From Undibacterium_A arcticum (GTDB taxonomy: Bacteria > Pseudomonadota > Gammaproteobacteria > Burkholderiales > Burkholderiaceae_D), in the NCBI RefSeq assembly GCF_042660705.1, contig NZ_JBHSUQ010000001.1: a stretch of DNA of 64,000 nt; one strand, written 5' to 3'. The translations under genes were made by a program, and so were the position numbers. Below the pieces are notes generated by a model, which ran no database searches, was not told where the DNA came from, and was given only the letters and a program-made list of their open reading frames with translations. Positions 1-9,957 of the stretch are shown one piece after another. The first letter of the stretch is position 1. Every line of letters starts with the position of its first letter.

Positions 1-1
1 G

Positions 2-766
2 TTGCTGGCAGAACAAGGCATTGCATACGGAATCAAGGTGGATAGGGGCACGGTGCCGCTAACCGGCTTTCCCGGAGAGAAAATGACGCAGGGCCTGGAC
101 GGCCTGCAGCAGCGGCTTGGCGAGTACAAACAGATGGGTGCGCGTTTCGCCAAGTGGCGCGCGGTCATTGCCATCGGCGCGGGCATCCCGACGTCGCAGG
201 CGATCGCAGCCAACGCGCATGACTTGGCGTCCTATGCGGCCATGTGCCAGGAGCTCGGCCTGGTACCGATCGTCGAGCCTGAGGTATTGATGGACGGCGA
301 TCATACGCTCGCGACCTGCGCGCGCGTCACCGAAGAGGTGCTGCATGCGGTGTTTCACGCGCTGCACCAGCACCGTGTCACGCTTGAGTGCCTGCTCCTG
401 AAACCCAACATGGTCGTGCCTGGCGCCGCATGCTCCGAGCAAGCGACGCCGCATCAGGTGGCGCAGGCAACGCTCACCTGCCTGCGGCGCACGGTCCCGG
501 CAGCGGTGCCTGGGATCAATTTCCTCTCGGGCGGGCAGAGTGATGCGGCGGCCACGGCCAACCTCAACGCCATGAACGCCACGGCACAAAGCCATCCGTG
601 GGCCTTGAGCTTCTCCTACGGACGTGCGCTGCAGGCGCCTGCCCTAAAGGCGTGGCGCGGCGAGTCCGCGAACAAGATCAACGCGCAGCAAGCGCTTTAC
701 CAGCGGGCGCGCCTGAATAGCGCGGCGTGCCAAGGTCAATACACCGCCGCCATGGAGAACGAATGA
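2..766 (+). CDS. Class I fructose-bisphosphate aldolase, 5'-truncated by window edge
   Basis: Cleaves fructose 1,6-bisphosphate to dihydroxyacetone phosphate and glyceraldehyde 3-phosphate through a Schiff-base lysine, in the cytoplasm (glycolysis/gluconeogenesis). About 254 C-terminal residues are visible out of a usual 340-360, so the start lies outside the window. The plant/animal-type class I signature is clear: VDRGTVPL near the beginning, the Schiff-base lysine in LLLKPNMV, and GINFLSGGQS followed by ANLNAMN. The C-terminal tail is intact and ends at a TGA. Together with the PPi-type phosphofructokinase at 54 kb this suggests a reversible glycolytic set, but that link is inference. The family assignment is secure. 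Confidence 0.93.
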   Translation: MLAEQGIAYGIKVDRGTVPLTGFPGEKMTQGLDGLQQRLGEYKQMGARFAKWRAVIAIGAGIPTSQAIAANAHDLASYAAMCQELGLVPIVEPEVLMDGDHTLATCARVTEEVLHAVFHALHQHRVTLECLLLKPNMVVPGAACSEQATPHQVAQATLTCLRRTVPAAVPGINFLSGGQSDAAATANLNAMNATAQSHPWALSFSYGRALQAPALKAWRGESANKINAQQALYQRARLNSAACQGQYTAAMENE

Positions 767-946
767 GCTCCTGCGTGGGTCGAGCCGTGTCTGGTAACGC
801 GGGTCGGGTCGCACCATCCCGGCACGCAGCTCGTGACGACTCTGGAACGCTGCCTGGTACCGGCTGATGCCGAACCGGCAGCTCAATCTGGAAACGGCCG
901 TATTCATTGAATCTCGGACAATATGCAATTGATCACAACAATGAAT

Positions 947-966
947 TACTGTATGTTTATACAGTA
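947..966 (+). promoter_or_regulatory. LexA (SOS) box upstream of FAN1/helicase pair
   Basis: The 20-base site TACTGTATGTTTATACAGTA is a near-perfect palindrome matching the E. coli-type LexA consensus CTGT-N8-ACAG (CTGT at 949-952, ACAG at 961-964). It sits about 460 bases before the FAN1 start and is the only such site I noticed here. The downstream genes are DNA-repair genes, which fits SOS control. Confidence 0.75.
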
Positions 967-1426
967 ATCGTGGTAAGCTAGTATTTTGTTGTGACCGATT
1001 TCATAGGGGATTTCCTACCATGGCGAACTTCAATTCCATAGGGACAGGCTTCGATTTTGAATACCTCGCTACATCGTTCTTGTTACGTATCGGCAGGCGG
1101 GAAATATCCATTTGTCGTGATTTTCGTAAGCGCTATTACACAACCAGTCCTGTTCTGGAATGGTGCCCGGGCATTGAGCCGGGACATCTTGAATTGTTGC
1201 TGCTGCGTAAGTGGTTGATCATCCTGTCTAGAGCTCGGTAGAGCGAAGCTTGCTGGAGCATATCGGCCCAGCTGCTTGACTCGGACGCCGCTTGGGACCC
1301 CGGTTTCGTGCCTGAACCAATTGAGCGAGCGGATAGCCGCGCGCGTGAGGCCTGCGGTGTGACCTCCGCGGTGTGTTATCGGGCGCAGACCGGACGATCG
1401 GGCAGGCTTTATTTGCGCCATTCGAA
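967..1426. other. Leader region between LexA box and FAN1, no gene recognised
   Basis: A 73-codon open frame starts at an ATG at 1020 with a GGGGATTT-like site upstream. Its product matches nothing I know and the frame is probably incidental. A short stretch near 1225-1250 looks loosely like a tRNA D-arm, but no acceptor or T stem accompanies it. The distance from the LexA box to FAN1 is unusually long, so a small SOS gene or a degraded insertion could once have been here. Confidence 0.3.
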
Positions 1427-3092
1427 ATGATCAAGCTCATCGAAAATCGCTTCTACTATCTTGAGAATTTCTGCACCGTCTTGGAGTGGATCGCGGAGCG
1501 TTACAGCGACCTTCTTACTGCCCAGGAACGGGAGTTCATCGACCACTTTCATCTGTTATCCAAGGAAACGAAAGCGCTACTGGTCAGAATGGTGATGCGC
1601 AAAGGCGATCTGTTTCGATCGAGCAAATTAGCGTACGACGAAATAGGGTCGGTAGAAGACGCAGCGGCGCCCCTGATTATGCTTGGCTGGGTCGATGAGA
1701 ACCCATGGCTCAGCTTGGACGAGCTGTTCGGGCTCTTGAAAAGCCGAGATCTCACAGGTCTTCGGATCATCTCTCCATAAAACTGCAGCGAGAAAGTCGG
1801 ATCAACTGCTGGCGCTTCGTGGTGAATTTACCGACAGCCGCGACTTTACGGCCTGGTACCCGGCATCCAACGAGCGCGTGTATCAGGTGCAAATCACCCC
1901 GATCTGCGATCGCCTCAGACTGATGTTCTTTGGTAACTTGCGGCAGGACTGGTCGGAGTTCGTGCTTGCGGACTTGGGGATATTCCAATATGAAAAAGTT
2001 GAGTTTTCAGCATCGTCACGGGGATTTCGGAGTCGCCAGGACATTGACGACTACCTGCACCTTCATCGATGTCGAGAACGATTCCTGCTGGGTGAGCCAC
2101 CGGAAGAAGTTCTTAAGGACATCCCCGCCCGCGTGTATGACAATGATTGGCTAGAAGGTAGGCGCTCAAAACTGCTGTTTCAAATCGCCCAGCATTATGA
2201 GCAAATCAAGCAATTCCCTGCCGCGCTCAACGTCTATGGCCAATGCCAATATTCTGGTTCGCGCGTTCGAGCAATACGGATGATGGAACGCTGTGCCCAA
2301 TTTGAATCGGCGTTCAGTTTGGCCAACATCGCCGAACGCACGCCCGAAAGCGAGGCAGAGAAACAACAGCTCTTGCGAATTTTGCCAAGATTGCATCGCA
2401 AGCTCGGCCATCCCAGGATTCCCGCGGTACACCACCACCTGGATCCCGCCAGTAGAATCGATCTGGCATTACCCAAACCTGAGCCGCTAATTTCAGTAGA
2501 GGAGCTCGTCAGGGTTCATCTGGAACAGCTTAGCCGCCAGCAGCGTGTACGAGTACATTACGTCGAAAATGCGCTGATCAATTCGCTGTTTGGATTGCTG
2601 TGTTGGAGTGCCATCTTTGCACCGATCCCAGGTGCTTTTTTTCACCCATTTCATACGGGTCCGGCCGATCTGCATAGCCCTGATTTCTATCGCCGCCGTG
2701 AGTCGCAGTTCATCAACAGTCTATTGCAGCTAGACTCGGATCAGTACACGCATACCATCCGCCATAACTTCAGAGAAAAAGCGGGAATACAGTCTCCGTT
2801 TGTATTCTGGGATGTATTGACCGAAGAGTTACTCGATCTTGCACTGTCCTGTGTGCCGGCGCTCCACCTGAAAATATGGTTCGAACGCATGTTGCTAGAT
2901 ATCAAATTGAACCGCGCAGGTATGCCGGATCTGATCCAATTTTGGCCGGACGAGAAGCGCTACCGCATGATCGAGGTAAAGGGACCGGGTGATCGCTTGC
3001 AGGACAACCAGATGCGATGGCTCGACTATTGTGCAAAGCACGACATCCCGGTCGCGGTATGTTATGTGCAATGGGCGGAACGGGTCGAATGA
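1427..3092 (+). CDS. FAN1-type VRR-NUC structure-specific nuclease, one frameshift
   Basis: Bacterial FAN1 homologs cut branched and 5'-flap DNA during interstrand-crosslink repair. The N-terminal part (1427-1740, from MIKLIENRFYYLENF) carries the family block LLVRMVMRKGDLFRSSKL. The C-terminal VRR-NUC domain shows the catalytic set NRAGMPDLIQFWP, then IEVKGPGDRLQDNQ, then AVCYVQW. The reconstructed length of about 554 residues matches Pseudomonas FAN1. One extra base in the A run at 1739-1742 shifts the frame. Removing it reads LFGLLKAEISQV and joins smoothly to DQLLALRGEFTDSRDFTAWYP and LRLMFFGNLRQDWSEF. The stop overlaps the next start (ATGA). The gene is either newly broken or carries a sequencing error. 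Confidence 0.88.
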
Positions 3093-5410
3093 AATACGCG
3101 GTCGCCGTCCGTGCCCTGTGTGAATTCACTGCCAAGCAGGGTGATCTTGATTTGCGCTTCACGCCGTCGCCATCGGCACAGGAAGGCATCGCAGGACACG
3201 CGATCATCCGCTCGCGTCGTGCCGCCATGGATCAGGCCGATTCTCAGCCGGATTATCAGGCCGATTGTCAGGTCGGTTATCAGGCGGAGGTGGCCCTCAC
3301 CGGCGAATTCAAGAATTTGCGCGTTGCCGGCCGCGCCGATGGCTATGATCCGGCACAGAATCAGCTGGAAGAAATCAAAACCTATCGGGGCGACCTGCGT
3401 CTCATGCCGGACAATCACAGACAGCTGCATTGGGCGCAGGTCAAGATTTACGGGTGGCTGCTGTGCCAAAAGCTGGGTCTGTCCGAGGTGCGCCTGGCGC
3501 TGGTCTACTTCGACATTGGCAGCCAAAAAGAAACCTTGATCGTCCAGCCGTATTCTGCGGACGCACTCAAGCAATTTCGAGGATCAATGCGAACGTTTTC
3601 TGGCGTGGTCCGAGCAGGAACTGGTTCATCGCGCCGCGCGGGACCAGGCGCTCACCTCACTGCGCTTTCCACACGCATCGTTCCGTTCGGGCCAGCGGGC
3701 CTTGGCGGAGAACGTGTACCGGGCCGCCGCCAGCGGTAGGTGCCTCATGGCGCAAGCGCCAACCGGAATTGGCAAGACCATCGGCACCATATTCCCGGCG
3801 CTTAAAGCCTGTCCCGGGCAGGAACTGGATAAGGTATTTTTCCTGGCGGCCAAGACATCAGGCCGCGGCTTGGCGCTCGATGCCCTTAACCTGATCAAAA
3901 GCAATGCACCATCCTTACCGCTTCGCGTGCTTGAACTGGTCGCTCGGGATAAAGCCTGCGAGCATCCCGATAAAGCCTGTCATGGAGAGTCTTGCCCACT
4001 CGCCAAAGGCTTTTACGATCGCCTGCCGCAGGCACGCAGCGCCGCATTAGTCAGCGGTCTGATGGATAAAAGCTCAGTGCGGGTGGTCGCGCTGGAACAT
4101 CAGATCTGCCCGTACTACCTCAGTCAGGATCTGGTCCGTTGGAGTGACGTTGTGGTGGGAGACTACAACTATTATTTCGACTTGAACGCGATGCTGTATG
4201 GGCTAACCGTCGCCAATCAGTGGCGCGTTACCGTTCTGGTGGATGAAGCGCACAACATGATCGAGCGCGCCCGGAAGATGTACACGGCCGAACTGGACCA
4301 GGTTGGTTTCAAGATAGTGCGTCGGGCAGCGCCAGCCGCACTCAAAAAACCTCTTGATCGCCTCAATCGCCAGTGGAATGACTTGCACAAAAATCAGAAC
4401 GCCTCTTATCAGGTCTACCCGGCCGTTCCGCCAAAATTCGTCAGCGGATTACAGCAAGTCATCAGCGCGATCTCGGAATATCTGAATGAAAATCCGACAG
4501 GCATTGATGCCAGGCTGCTGAGGCTTTACTTCGACCTGCTGCATTTTTCTCATCTGATCGAGCTGTTTGACTCGCATTCGCTGTTCGATATCACCAAGGA
4601 ATCTGAAATCGGATCCTCAAGAAATGCGCAGACGGCGACAGTGCTTTGTCTACGCAATATTATCCCTGCAGCATTTCTCGAGCAGCGCTTTGCCGCTGCC
4701 CGTTGTGCCGTATTGTTCTCTGCCACCTTGAGCCCTTGGCATTACTATGGCGACACCCTCGGTCTGCCGAGCGATACCGCCTGGATCGACGTGCAATCTC
4801 CATTCAGTGCCGAACAATTGTCGGTGCAGGTCGTGAGCGATATTTCAACCCGATATCAACATCGTGCGGCATCTCTCGTGCCGATCGTTGAGGTGATGGC
4901 GAGACAGTACAAACGCTGCCAGGGAACTATCTCGCGTTTTTCAGCAGCTTCGATTACCTGGAACAGGTGGTTGGACTATTTAGCGCACTGCATCCAGAGG
5001 TCCCGTTGTGGCTACAGTCGCGCCGGATGGAAGAGACTGAACGGGAACAATTTCTGGCGCGCTTCTCAGTTGGAAGCCAGGGCATAGGATTTGCCGTGCT
5101 GGGCGGCTCCTTTGCTGAAGGGATCGACCTACCCGGTGAGCGTCTGATCGGCGCATTTATCGCGACGTTGGGATTGCCCCAAGTTAATCCCGTTAACGAG
5201 CAAATGATGCAACGGATGGGCGCAACATTTGGCTCGAGCGTGGGCTATGACTACACGTATCTTTTTCCGGGTATACGGAAGGTCGTGCAGGCCGCCGGGC
5301 GTGTGATCCGGACTCAATACGATCGAGGTGTCGTGTATCTGATTGACGACCGGTTTGCACGACCGAACGTTGTTCGCCTGTTACCTAGTTGGTGGAAAAT
5401 AGAACGCTAA
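3089..5410 (+). pseudogene. DinG/XPD-like Fe-S superfamily 2 helicase with PD-(D/E)XK N-terminus, two frameshifts
   Basis: This is the usual partner of bacterial FAN1. It starts at the ATG at 3089, overlapping the FAN1 stop, which implies translational coupling. The reconstructed protein is about 773 residues. A nuclease-like N-domain carries LEEIKTYRGD. Walker A is APTGIGKT near residue 222. Cysteines in ACEHP, CHGESCP and ICPYY look like the XPD/DinG 4Fe-4S site. The DEAH box is VDEAHNM, and motif VI is QAAGRVIRTQYDRG. An extra base near 3578 (KQF then EDQCERFLAW) and a missing base in the GGG at 4922-4924 (CQG then NYLAFFSSFDYL) shift the frame. Both flanks stay highly conserved, so these are recent mutations or sequence errors. 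Confidence 0.87.
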
Positions 5411-5883
5411 AAGGGAGGGGCGCGTGTGCATAAAATCTCGGTGTTCGCGTGTTGGCACAATGGAATGAGCGAATTAGCTGCGATCCCAGTTGCATAAGAG
5501 CAATGCGCTGGCCGCTGCCGACGTCCAGGGATCAATCACCATCCTGCGTGCGGTGCCGGATTTTATCGATTTGACGACATCCTGGCTGAAATTTGTGAGA
5601 AGGCCGCGGTGCCCACGACTATCAAACACGGGTACGATGATTCACAACGACATTCAGTAAGTTGGTCTTGAATGGAAAACATGAAGTTATGGAGGGGAAC
5701 ATGCCATGAATTCACCCAACCGCAGGTCCGGGAGCGCAATGTGGCGATGCTGCAGCAATCACCAGCGGTAGCCATGGCGCATGGCGACTTGCGGCGCGTG
5801 CTCGACGCGCTTGGCGGATATGTCACCCGGTGAACCGCGTGAATAGTCAACCTTCAATTACCTCAACCCAACAGGAGAACGCT
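5411..5883. other. Gene-free stretch with degenerate coding remnants
   Basis: About 470 bases carry no convincing gene. Near 5705-5830 an open stretch reads FTQPQVRERNVAMLQQ and DLRRVLDALGGYV before a TGA at 5830. It looks like the tail of a degraded protein that I cannot identify. The end of the interval provides the CAGGAGAAC ribosome binding site for the next gene. Confidence 0.3.
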
Positions 5884-6435
5884 ATGACAAAAATCATCGG
5901 GATTACAGGGAGTCTGCGTAGCCATTCGTACAATACTGCCTTGTTGCGTGCGGCTGCAGCGTTGGTGCCAGATGGAGCCACGCTGGAGATCGCGACACTC
6001 AAGGGAATTCCGCTCTATGACGGTGACGTGGAGGAAGCACACGGTATTCCATCGGCAGTAACGGCGTTAAAAGAACAGATCGCAGGGGCTGATGGCGTAC
6101 TATTGGCGACTCCCGAATACAACAATTCCATACCTGGCGTGTTCAAGAACGCGATTGACTGGATGTCGCGACCACCTGCCGATATCCAGCGGATATTCGG
6201 CGGTCGACCGGTTGCGGTCGTGGGTGCCTCGCCCGGCGGGTTCGGTACGATCCTGTCCCAGAACGCCTGGTTGCCGGTGCTGCGAACCTTGGGTATGCGA
6301 CCTTGGTTCGGCGGCCGCTTGCTCGTGTCCCGCGCCGGGAACGTCTTCGACGAGGCGGGCGAGATCGTTGACGAGAAAATGCGCGCACAACTCCAACAGT
6401 TCGTCCACAAATTCGTCGAGTTTGCGAAGACATAA
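5884..6435 (+). CDS. NADPH-dependent FMN reductase (ChrR/YieF-like flavodoxin fold)
   Basis: Soluble quinone/chromate/azo-type reductase that uses NAD(P)H and bound FMN. Its physiological role is often quinone or oxidative-stress defence. The start is the ATG at 5884 behind CAGGAGAACGCT. The 183-residue length is normal for the family. The FMN phosphate loop GSLRSHSYNTALLRAA is at residues 9-24, TPEYNNSIPGVFKNAIDW holds the family signature, and GASPGGFGTILSQ follows. It appears to be a single gene; the next start is 260 bases away. The exact substrate cannot be told from sequence. Confidence 0.9.
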   Translation: MTKIIGITGSLRSHSYNTALLRAAAALVPDGATLEIATLKGIPLYDGDVEEAHGIPSAVTALKEQIAGADGVLLATPEYNNSIPGVFKNAIDWMSRPPADIQRIFGGRPVAVVGASPGGFGTILSQNAWLPVLRTLGMRPWFGGRLLVSRAGNVFDEAGEIVDEKMRAQLQQFVHKFVEFAKT

Positions 6436-6695
6436 TGTTGAGCGGCGGCTCGATGAGCGCAGCTTAGTTTACCAAACAGTTCTCGTCGTTGAATCAGTAG
6501 AGCGACGGGAAGCGTATACTTTCATGCCTTATGAACTGTACTGCGGGCCTGATGTTCATCAATTGCTTGAGTCCCCAGGCACGAAGCAGTGATGCACCGG
6601 GAACCTCAGGATCCGGAGATGTCGCACAGTGGCTGACATGAGAAACCAGACGGCCAGCGATGGCCGGGCAAAATCAACCAAGGAGAGCAAGCACA

Positions 6696-7709
6696 ATGGA
6701 TTCCACGCTACGCAATATCGTACAAAAAATGCCGAAGGCAGAACTGCACATTCACATCGAAGGTTCGCTCGAGCCAGAACTGATTTTTGCGCTGGCCGAA
6801 CGCAATCTTGTCGCACTTAATTACGCATCGGTGGATGAACTGCGGCGCGCATATGCGTTCACGGATTTGCAATCCTTCCTCGATATCTACTACGCCGGCG
6901 CCAGCGTGTTGCTGACCGAGCAGGATTTCTTCGACATGACCTGGGCGTATTTGCAGCGTGCGAAAGCCGACCATGTCCTGCATACCGAAATTTTCTTCGA
7001 TCCGCAGACCCATACCACACGCGGCGTCGCGTTTTCGACCGTGATCGACGGCATCCATCGCGCGTTGCGCGAGGCGCGCGCGCGTTGGGGCATGAGCGGC
7101 GCGTTGATCATGTGCTTCTTGCGCCATCTGTCGGAGGAAGACGCGTTTGCGACTTTGGAGCAGGCACTGCCGTATCGCGACAAGTTCATCGGCGTCGGTC
7201 TCGATTCGTCGGAGCGCGGAAATCCTCCGGAAAAGTTTGCACGCGTGTTCGCACGCTGCAAAGAGTTGGGCTTGCATCTGGTTGCGCATGCGGGGGAGGA
7301 GGGGCCGCCGGCCTATATCGAGACCGCACTCGACGTGCTGCAGGTCGAACGTATCGATCATGGCGTTCGCTGCCTGGAAGACGCCGCATTGACCCGGCGC
7401 CTGGCACGCGACAAGATCCCGCTGACGGTGTGCCCGCTGTCTAACCTCAAGCTGCGCGTAATTGACAAGTTGAGCGATCATAATTTGTTGCAATTGTTGG
7501 ATGCAGGCTTGGTGGCGACCATCAACTCGGACGATCCGGCGTATTTCGGTGGCTATATGAACGACAATTTTGTGCAAACTTTTGAAGCTTTGCCGCTGCA
7601 ACGCAAGCATGCGCAGCAACTGGCGCGCAATAGTTTTTTCGCGTCGTTTCTGGATGCCTCGACCAAGCAGAAATATCTGGATGAGGTGGACACCTTCTTC
7701 CAGGATTGA
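6696..7709 (+). CDS. Adenine deaminase, adenosine-deaminase family
   Basis: Hydrolytically deaminates adenine (or adenosine) to hypoxanthine (or inosine), feeding purine salvage or oxidation. The start is the ATG at 6696 with AAGGAG at 6680-6685, and the protein is 337 residues. Zinc and catalytic residues are visible: HIHIEG near the N-terminus, HAGEEGPP, ERIDHGVRC, CPLSNLKL and NSDDPAYFGGY. From memory, the NSDDPAYF form is more typical of proteobacterial adenine deaminases than of adenosine deaminases. The nearby xanthine dehydrogenase, XdhC and purine transport genes further downstream fit this. Adenosine deaminase remains the alternative. Confidence 0.87.
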   Translation: MDSTLRNIVQKMPKAELHIHIEGSLEPELIFALAERNLVALNYASVDELRRAYAFTDLQSFLDIYYAGASVLLTEQDFFDMTWAYLQRAKADHVLHTEIFFDPQTHTTRGVAFSTVIDGIHRALREARARWGMSGALIMCFLRHLSEEDAFATLEQALPYRDKFIGVGLDSSERGNPPEKFARVFARCKELGLHLVAHAGEEGPPAYIETALDVLQVERIDHGVRCLEDAALTRRLARDKIPLTVCPLSNLKLRVIDKLSDHNLLQLLDAGLVATINSDDPAYFGGYMNDNFVQTFEALPLQRKHAQQLARNSFFASFLDASTKQKYLDEVDTFFQD

Positions 7710-7802
7710 CGCATGATTCGAAGCGCGACGTTTTGGCGCGTTTGCCGCGCACCCGATCAAATATTCCGATTCGCGCAACCAAAAACTCCGGGGAGTTAGT
7801 CT

Positions 7803-8459
7803 ATGACAATGAAAATTCATCTTGATACCGTCATCCCATTGCTGCACAGGGCGACCTACGGCGTCCTGGCGACACAATCGACGCAGGTTGAAGGCTACCC
7901 CTTTGCATCTATCCTGCCATTCGCACTTGATGAACGGCACTACCCAGTATTTCTCGTCAGCGGTCTGGCGGAACACACAAAAAATCTCATGGCGGACCAT
8001 CGCGCCAGTTTTCTGGTCTCCAGCCCGGACGGGCACAACGTCCTGACGGTGGCGCGGCTGACCATCGTGGGGGATGTGGAACGTTTCGACGCATCACAGG
8101 AATTGGTTGCGCGCTACCTTCGCTATCAGCCAGATGCGAAGCAGTACCTCGACCTTGGGGACTTTGCGTTCTTCCGGCTCACGCCAAAGCGCGCCAGATA
8201 TGTGGCTGGTTTTGGTGAAATGGGTTGGATGGAAGAGGTCGAGTGGGCGAATGGGGCAGTCATGCCGCTAATCGACGAGGCAAAATTCTACCGGGAACTC
8301 ATTGAGGTTTTACCGATGGGCATCCGGTTGCTAGGCCTGGATTACTATGGGGTCGACATCGAGCGTCAGGGCAAGCGCGAGCGACAGCAGTTTCCAAATG
8401 CGCCGGTTGGGACGGAACACATTGGCGAAGTGACAAAACGGTTTCTTGCCGCGTTGTGA
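7803..8459 (+). CDS. HugZ-like split-barrel protein (PNPOx-like domain plus DUF2470)
   Basis: The N-terminal half (residues 1-150) is a pyridoxamine-5'-phosphate-oxidase-like split barrel with YGVLATQS, GYPFASILPFALD and HTKNLMADHRASFLV. The C-terminal helical part ends in DYYGVDIERQ, as in the HugZ/DUF2470 haem-utilisation group. HugZ proteins degrade haem to release iron, but many members are only predicted flavin or haem binders. The 218-residue length is usual. The GGGGAG site about 10 bases upstream supports the ATG at 7803. No haem transport gene is adjacent, so the physiological role is uncertain. Confidence 0.75.
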   Translation: MTMKIHLDTVIPLLHRATYGVLATQSTQVEGYPFASILPFALDERHYPVFLVSGLAEHTKNLMADHRASFLVSSPDGHNVLTVARLTIVGDVERFDASQELVARYLRYQPDAKQYLDLGDFAFFRLTPKRARYVAGFGEMGWMEEVEWANGAVMPLIDEAKFYRELIEVLPMGIRLLGLDYYGVDIERQGKRERQQFPNAPVGTEHIGEVTKRFLAAL

Positions 8460-8606
8460 ATTGCCGACTGCCGCGAAATGTGGATTAAAGGCTGCTTGGC
8501 AACCGCTGGGGCAAAACAAAATTGGCATCGGCATGATTAAATTCCAGGGTGTCTTACAAAGCGACCTAATGATTATAAATAACCTACTCACTCAACAGGA
8601 TTAAAC

Positions 8607-9608
8607 ATGAATGACGTCAACACGAGCAAACCCGTTACAATCAATCTCGCGTTGCAAGGTGGTGGTTCGCACGGCGCATTCACCTGGGGCGTGCTCGACC
8701 GGCTGCTGGAAGAAGAGCGCATCGTGGTCGACGGCATATCCGGTGCCAGCGCGGGTGCCATGAATGCAGTGGTGTATGCCGACGGCCTGCTCGACGGCGG
8801 CGTCCATGGCGCCAAAAAAGCGCTGCACGATTTCTGGAAAGCCGTGTCGGAAACGCCCAGCATCGGCGCGCTGAAAATTCCTTCGCTGATGGAATTCGTC
8901 GGTGCCGAGTTCGATCTCATGTCGCGCATGTTTTCGCCGTACCAGACCAATCCGCTCAACATCAATCCGCTGCGCGACATGCTGAACGCACAAATCGATT
9001 TCCCTCGGCTGCGCCAGAAAAGTCCGGTCAAGCTTTTCATTTGCGCCACCAACGTCAAGAGCGGGCGTGTCAAGGTGTTCAAAAATGCCGAGCTGTCGTG
9101 CGACGTGCTGCTTGCATCGTCGTGTCTGCCATTTTTATTCCAAGCGGTAGAGATTAATGGCGAACATTACTGGGACGGCGGCTACATGGGCAACCCGCCG
9201 ATATTTCCGCTGTATGAACAAACCGAAACGCACGACATTATGATCGTGCAAATTAACCCGATCGAACGCAACGATGTGCCGGACACGTCACCGGAGATTA
9301 TCGACCGTCTCAATGAAATCAGTTTCAATAGCCCGTTAATTCTGGAGTTGCGCGGGATCGACTTCGTCAACCGGATGCTCGCCGAAGACCGCGTGGACAC
9401 GGGAAAATACAAGCACATCAAGATCCATGCGATTGATTCTGAAAATCAAATGCGCAAATTTGGCGCGTCTAGCAAATCCAATTCTGATTGGGGATTTTTG
9501 CAATCGTTGCACAAGATCGGCCGTCACGCCGCGGACAAATGGCTGGCTGAAAATCTCGACGCCATCGGCGAACGATCGAGCGTCAACATTGCACAGAAAT
9601 TCTTATGA
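8607..9608 (+). CDS. Patatin-like phospholipase
   Basis: Serine lipid acyl hydrolase with a Ser-Asp dyad. The oxyanion-hole motif GGGSHGAFTWG is at residues 16-26, the nucleophile elbow GISGASAGAMN at about 46-56 (G-x-S-x-G), and the catalytic aspartate in YWDGGYMGNPP near residue 190. The family usually cleaves phospholipids or acylglycerols. No signal peptide is evident, so a cytoplasmic or membrane-associated place is likely. In Burkholderiales such proteins often sit near polyhydroxybutyrate genes, but none are seen here. The start at 8607 follows an AACAGGATT site. The length of 333 residues is normal. Confidence 0.9.
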   Translation: MNDVNTSKPVTINLALQGGGSHGAFTWGVLDRLLEEERIVVDGISGASAGAMNAVVYADGLLDGGVHGAKKALHDFWKAVSETPSIGALKIPSLMEFVGAEFDLMSRMFSPYQTNPLNINPLRDMLNAQIDFPRLRQKSPVKLFICATNVKSGRVKVFKNAELSCDVLLASSCLPFLFQAVEINGEHYWDGGYMGNPPIFPLYEQTETHDIMIVQINPIERNDVPDTSPEIIDRLNEISFNSPLILELRGIDFVNRMLAEDRVDTGKYKHIKIHAIDSENQMRKFGASSKSNSDWGFLQSLHKIGRHAADKWLAENLDAIGERSSVNIAQKFL

Positions 9609-9726
9609 AGCGTGGTTTTTGTGGTTTACCTGGTCCAGGACCATCGCCCGTCGGCCCCGGCCATCCTGGAAATCGAAAATTCAACGGTACCGGTGACCTG
9701 ATCCTGAGGCTTGGGACGGCGCCGGG

Positions 9727-9805
9727 TCAACACCCATCCAGTAACGCACGATATTCAGCTGCCGCATAGGTTGATCCCTGATCGGAGTGCAATATTGCCG
9801 GACCG
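9727..9805 (-). pseudogene. Fragment of IS3-family transposase (integrase core)
   Basis: On the minus strand this stretch reads GPAILHSDQGSTYAAAEY, the DDE core segment ILHSDQGSqYas.eY of IS3-family OrfB proteins, then runs into a stop. No ends, OrfA or further core is present. It is a short scar in the 350-base gap between the patatin and penicillin-acylase genes. Confidence 0.65.
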
Positions 9806-9957
9806 GATCTGCGCCGGCTGACCGCCATGTTGCGCACATCCGAAATGCATATTGCGCAGCCCAACGTATGTAGTCTTCGCTTCCTCATTGAATTTCTGGC
9901 AACATGCACGGCGGTTTCAACCAGTTTCCATCGACACCGACTGTCACGGGGATAGCT

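Noticed and set aside
59..595. Long minus-strand ORF inside the aldolase gene
   Set aside because: It is the antisense shadow of a clearly conserved coding sequence; the same holds for the other long antisense frames in xdh, gcvP and the penicillin acylase.
1020..1241. 73-codon ORF after the LexA box as an SOS gene
   Set aside because: No recognisable domain, low-complexity tail and weak ribosome site; kept only as part of the unassigned leader.
1215..1265. tRNA gene suggested by a GAGCTCGGTAGAGCG-like D-arm
   Set aside because: No matching acceptor stem, anticodon stem or T-arm (GTTCGA) at the right spacing.
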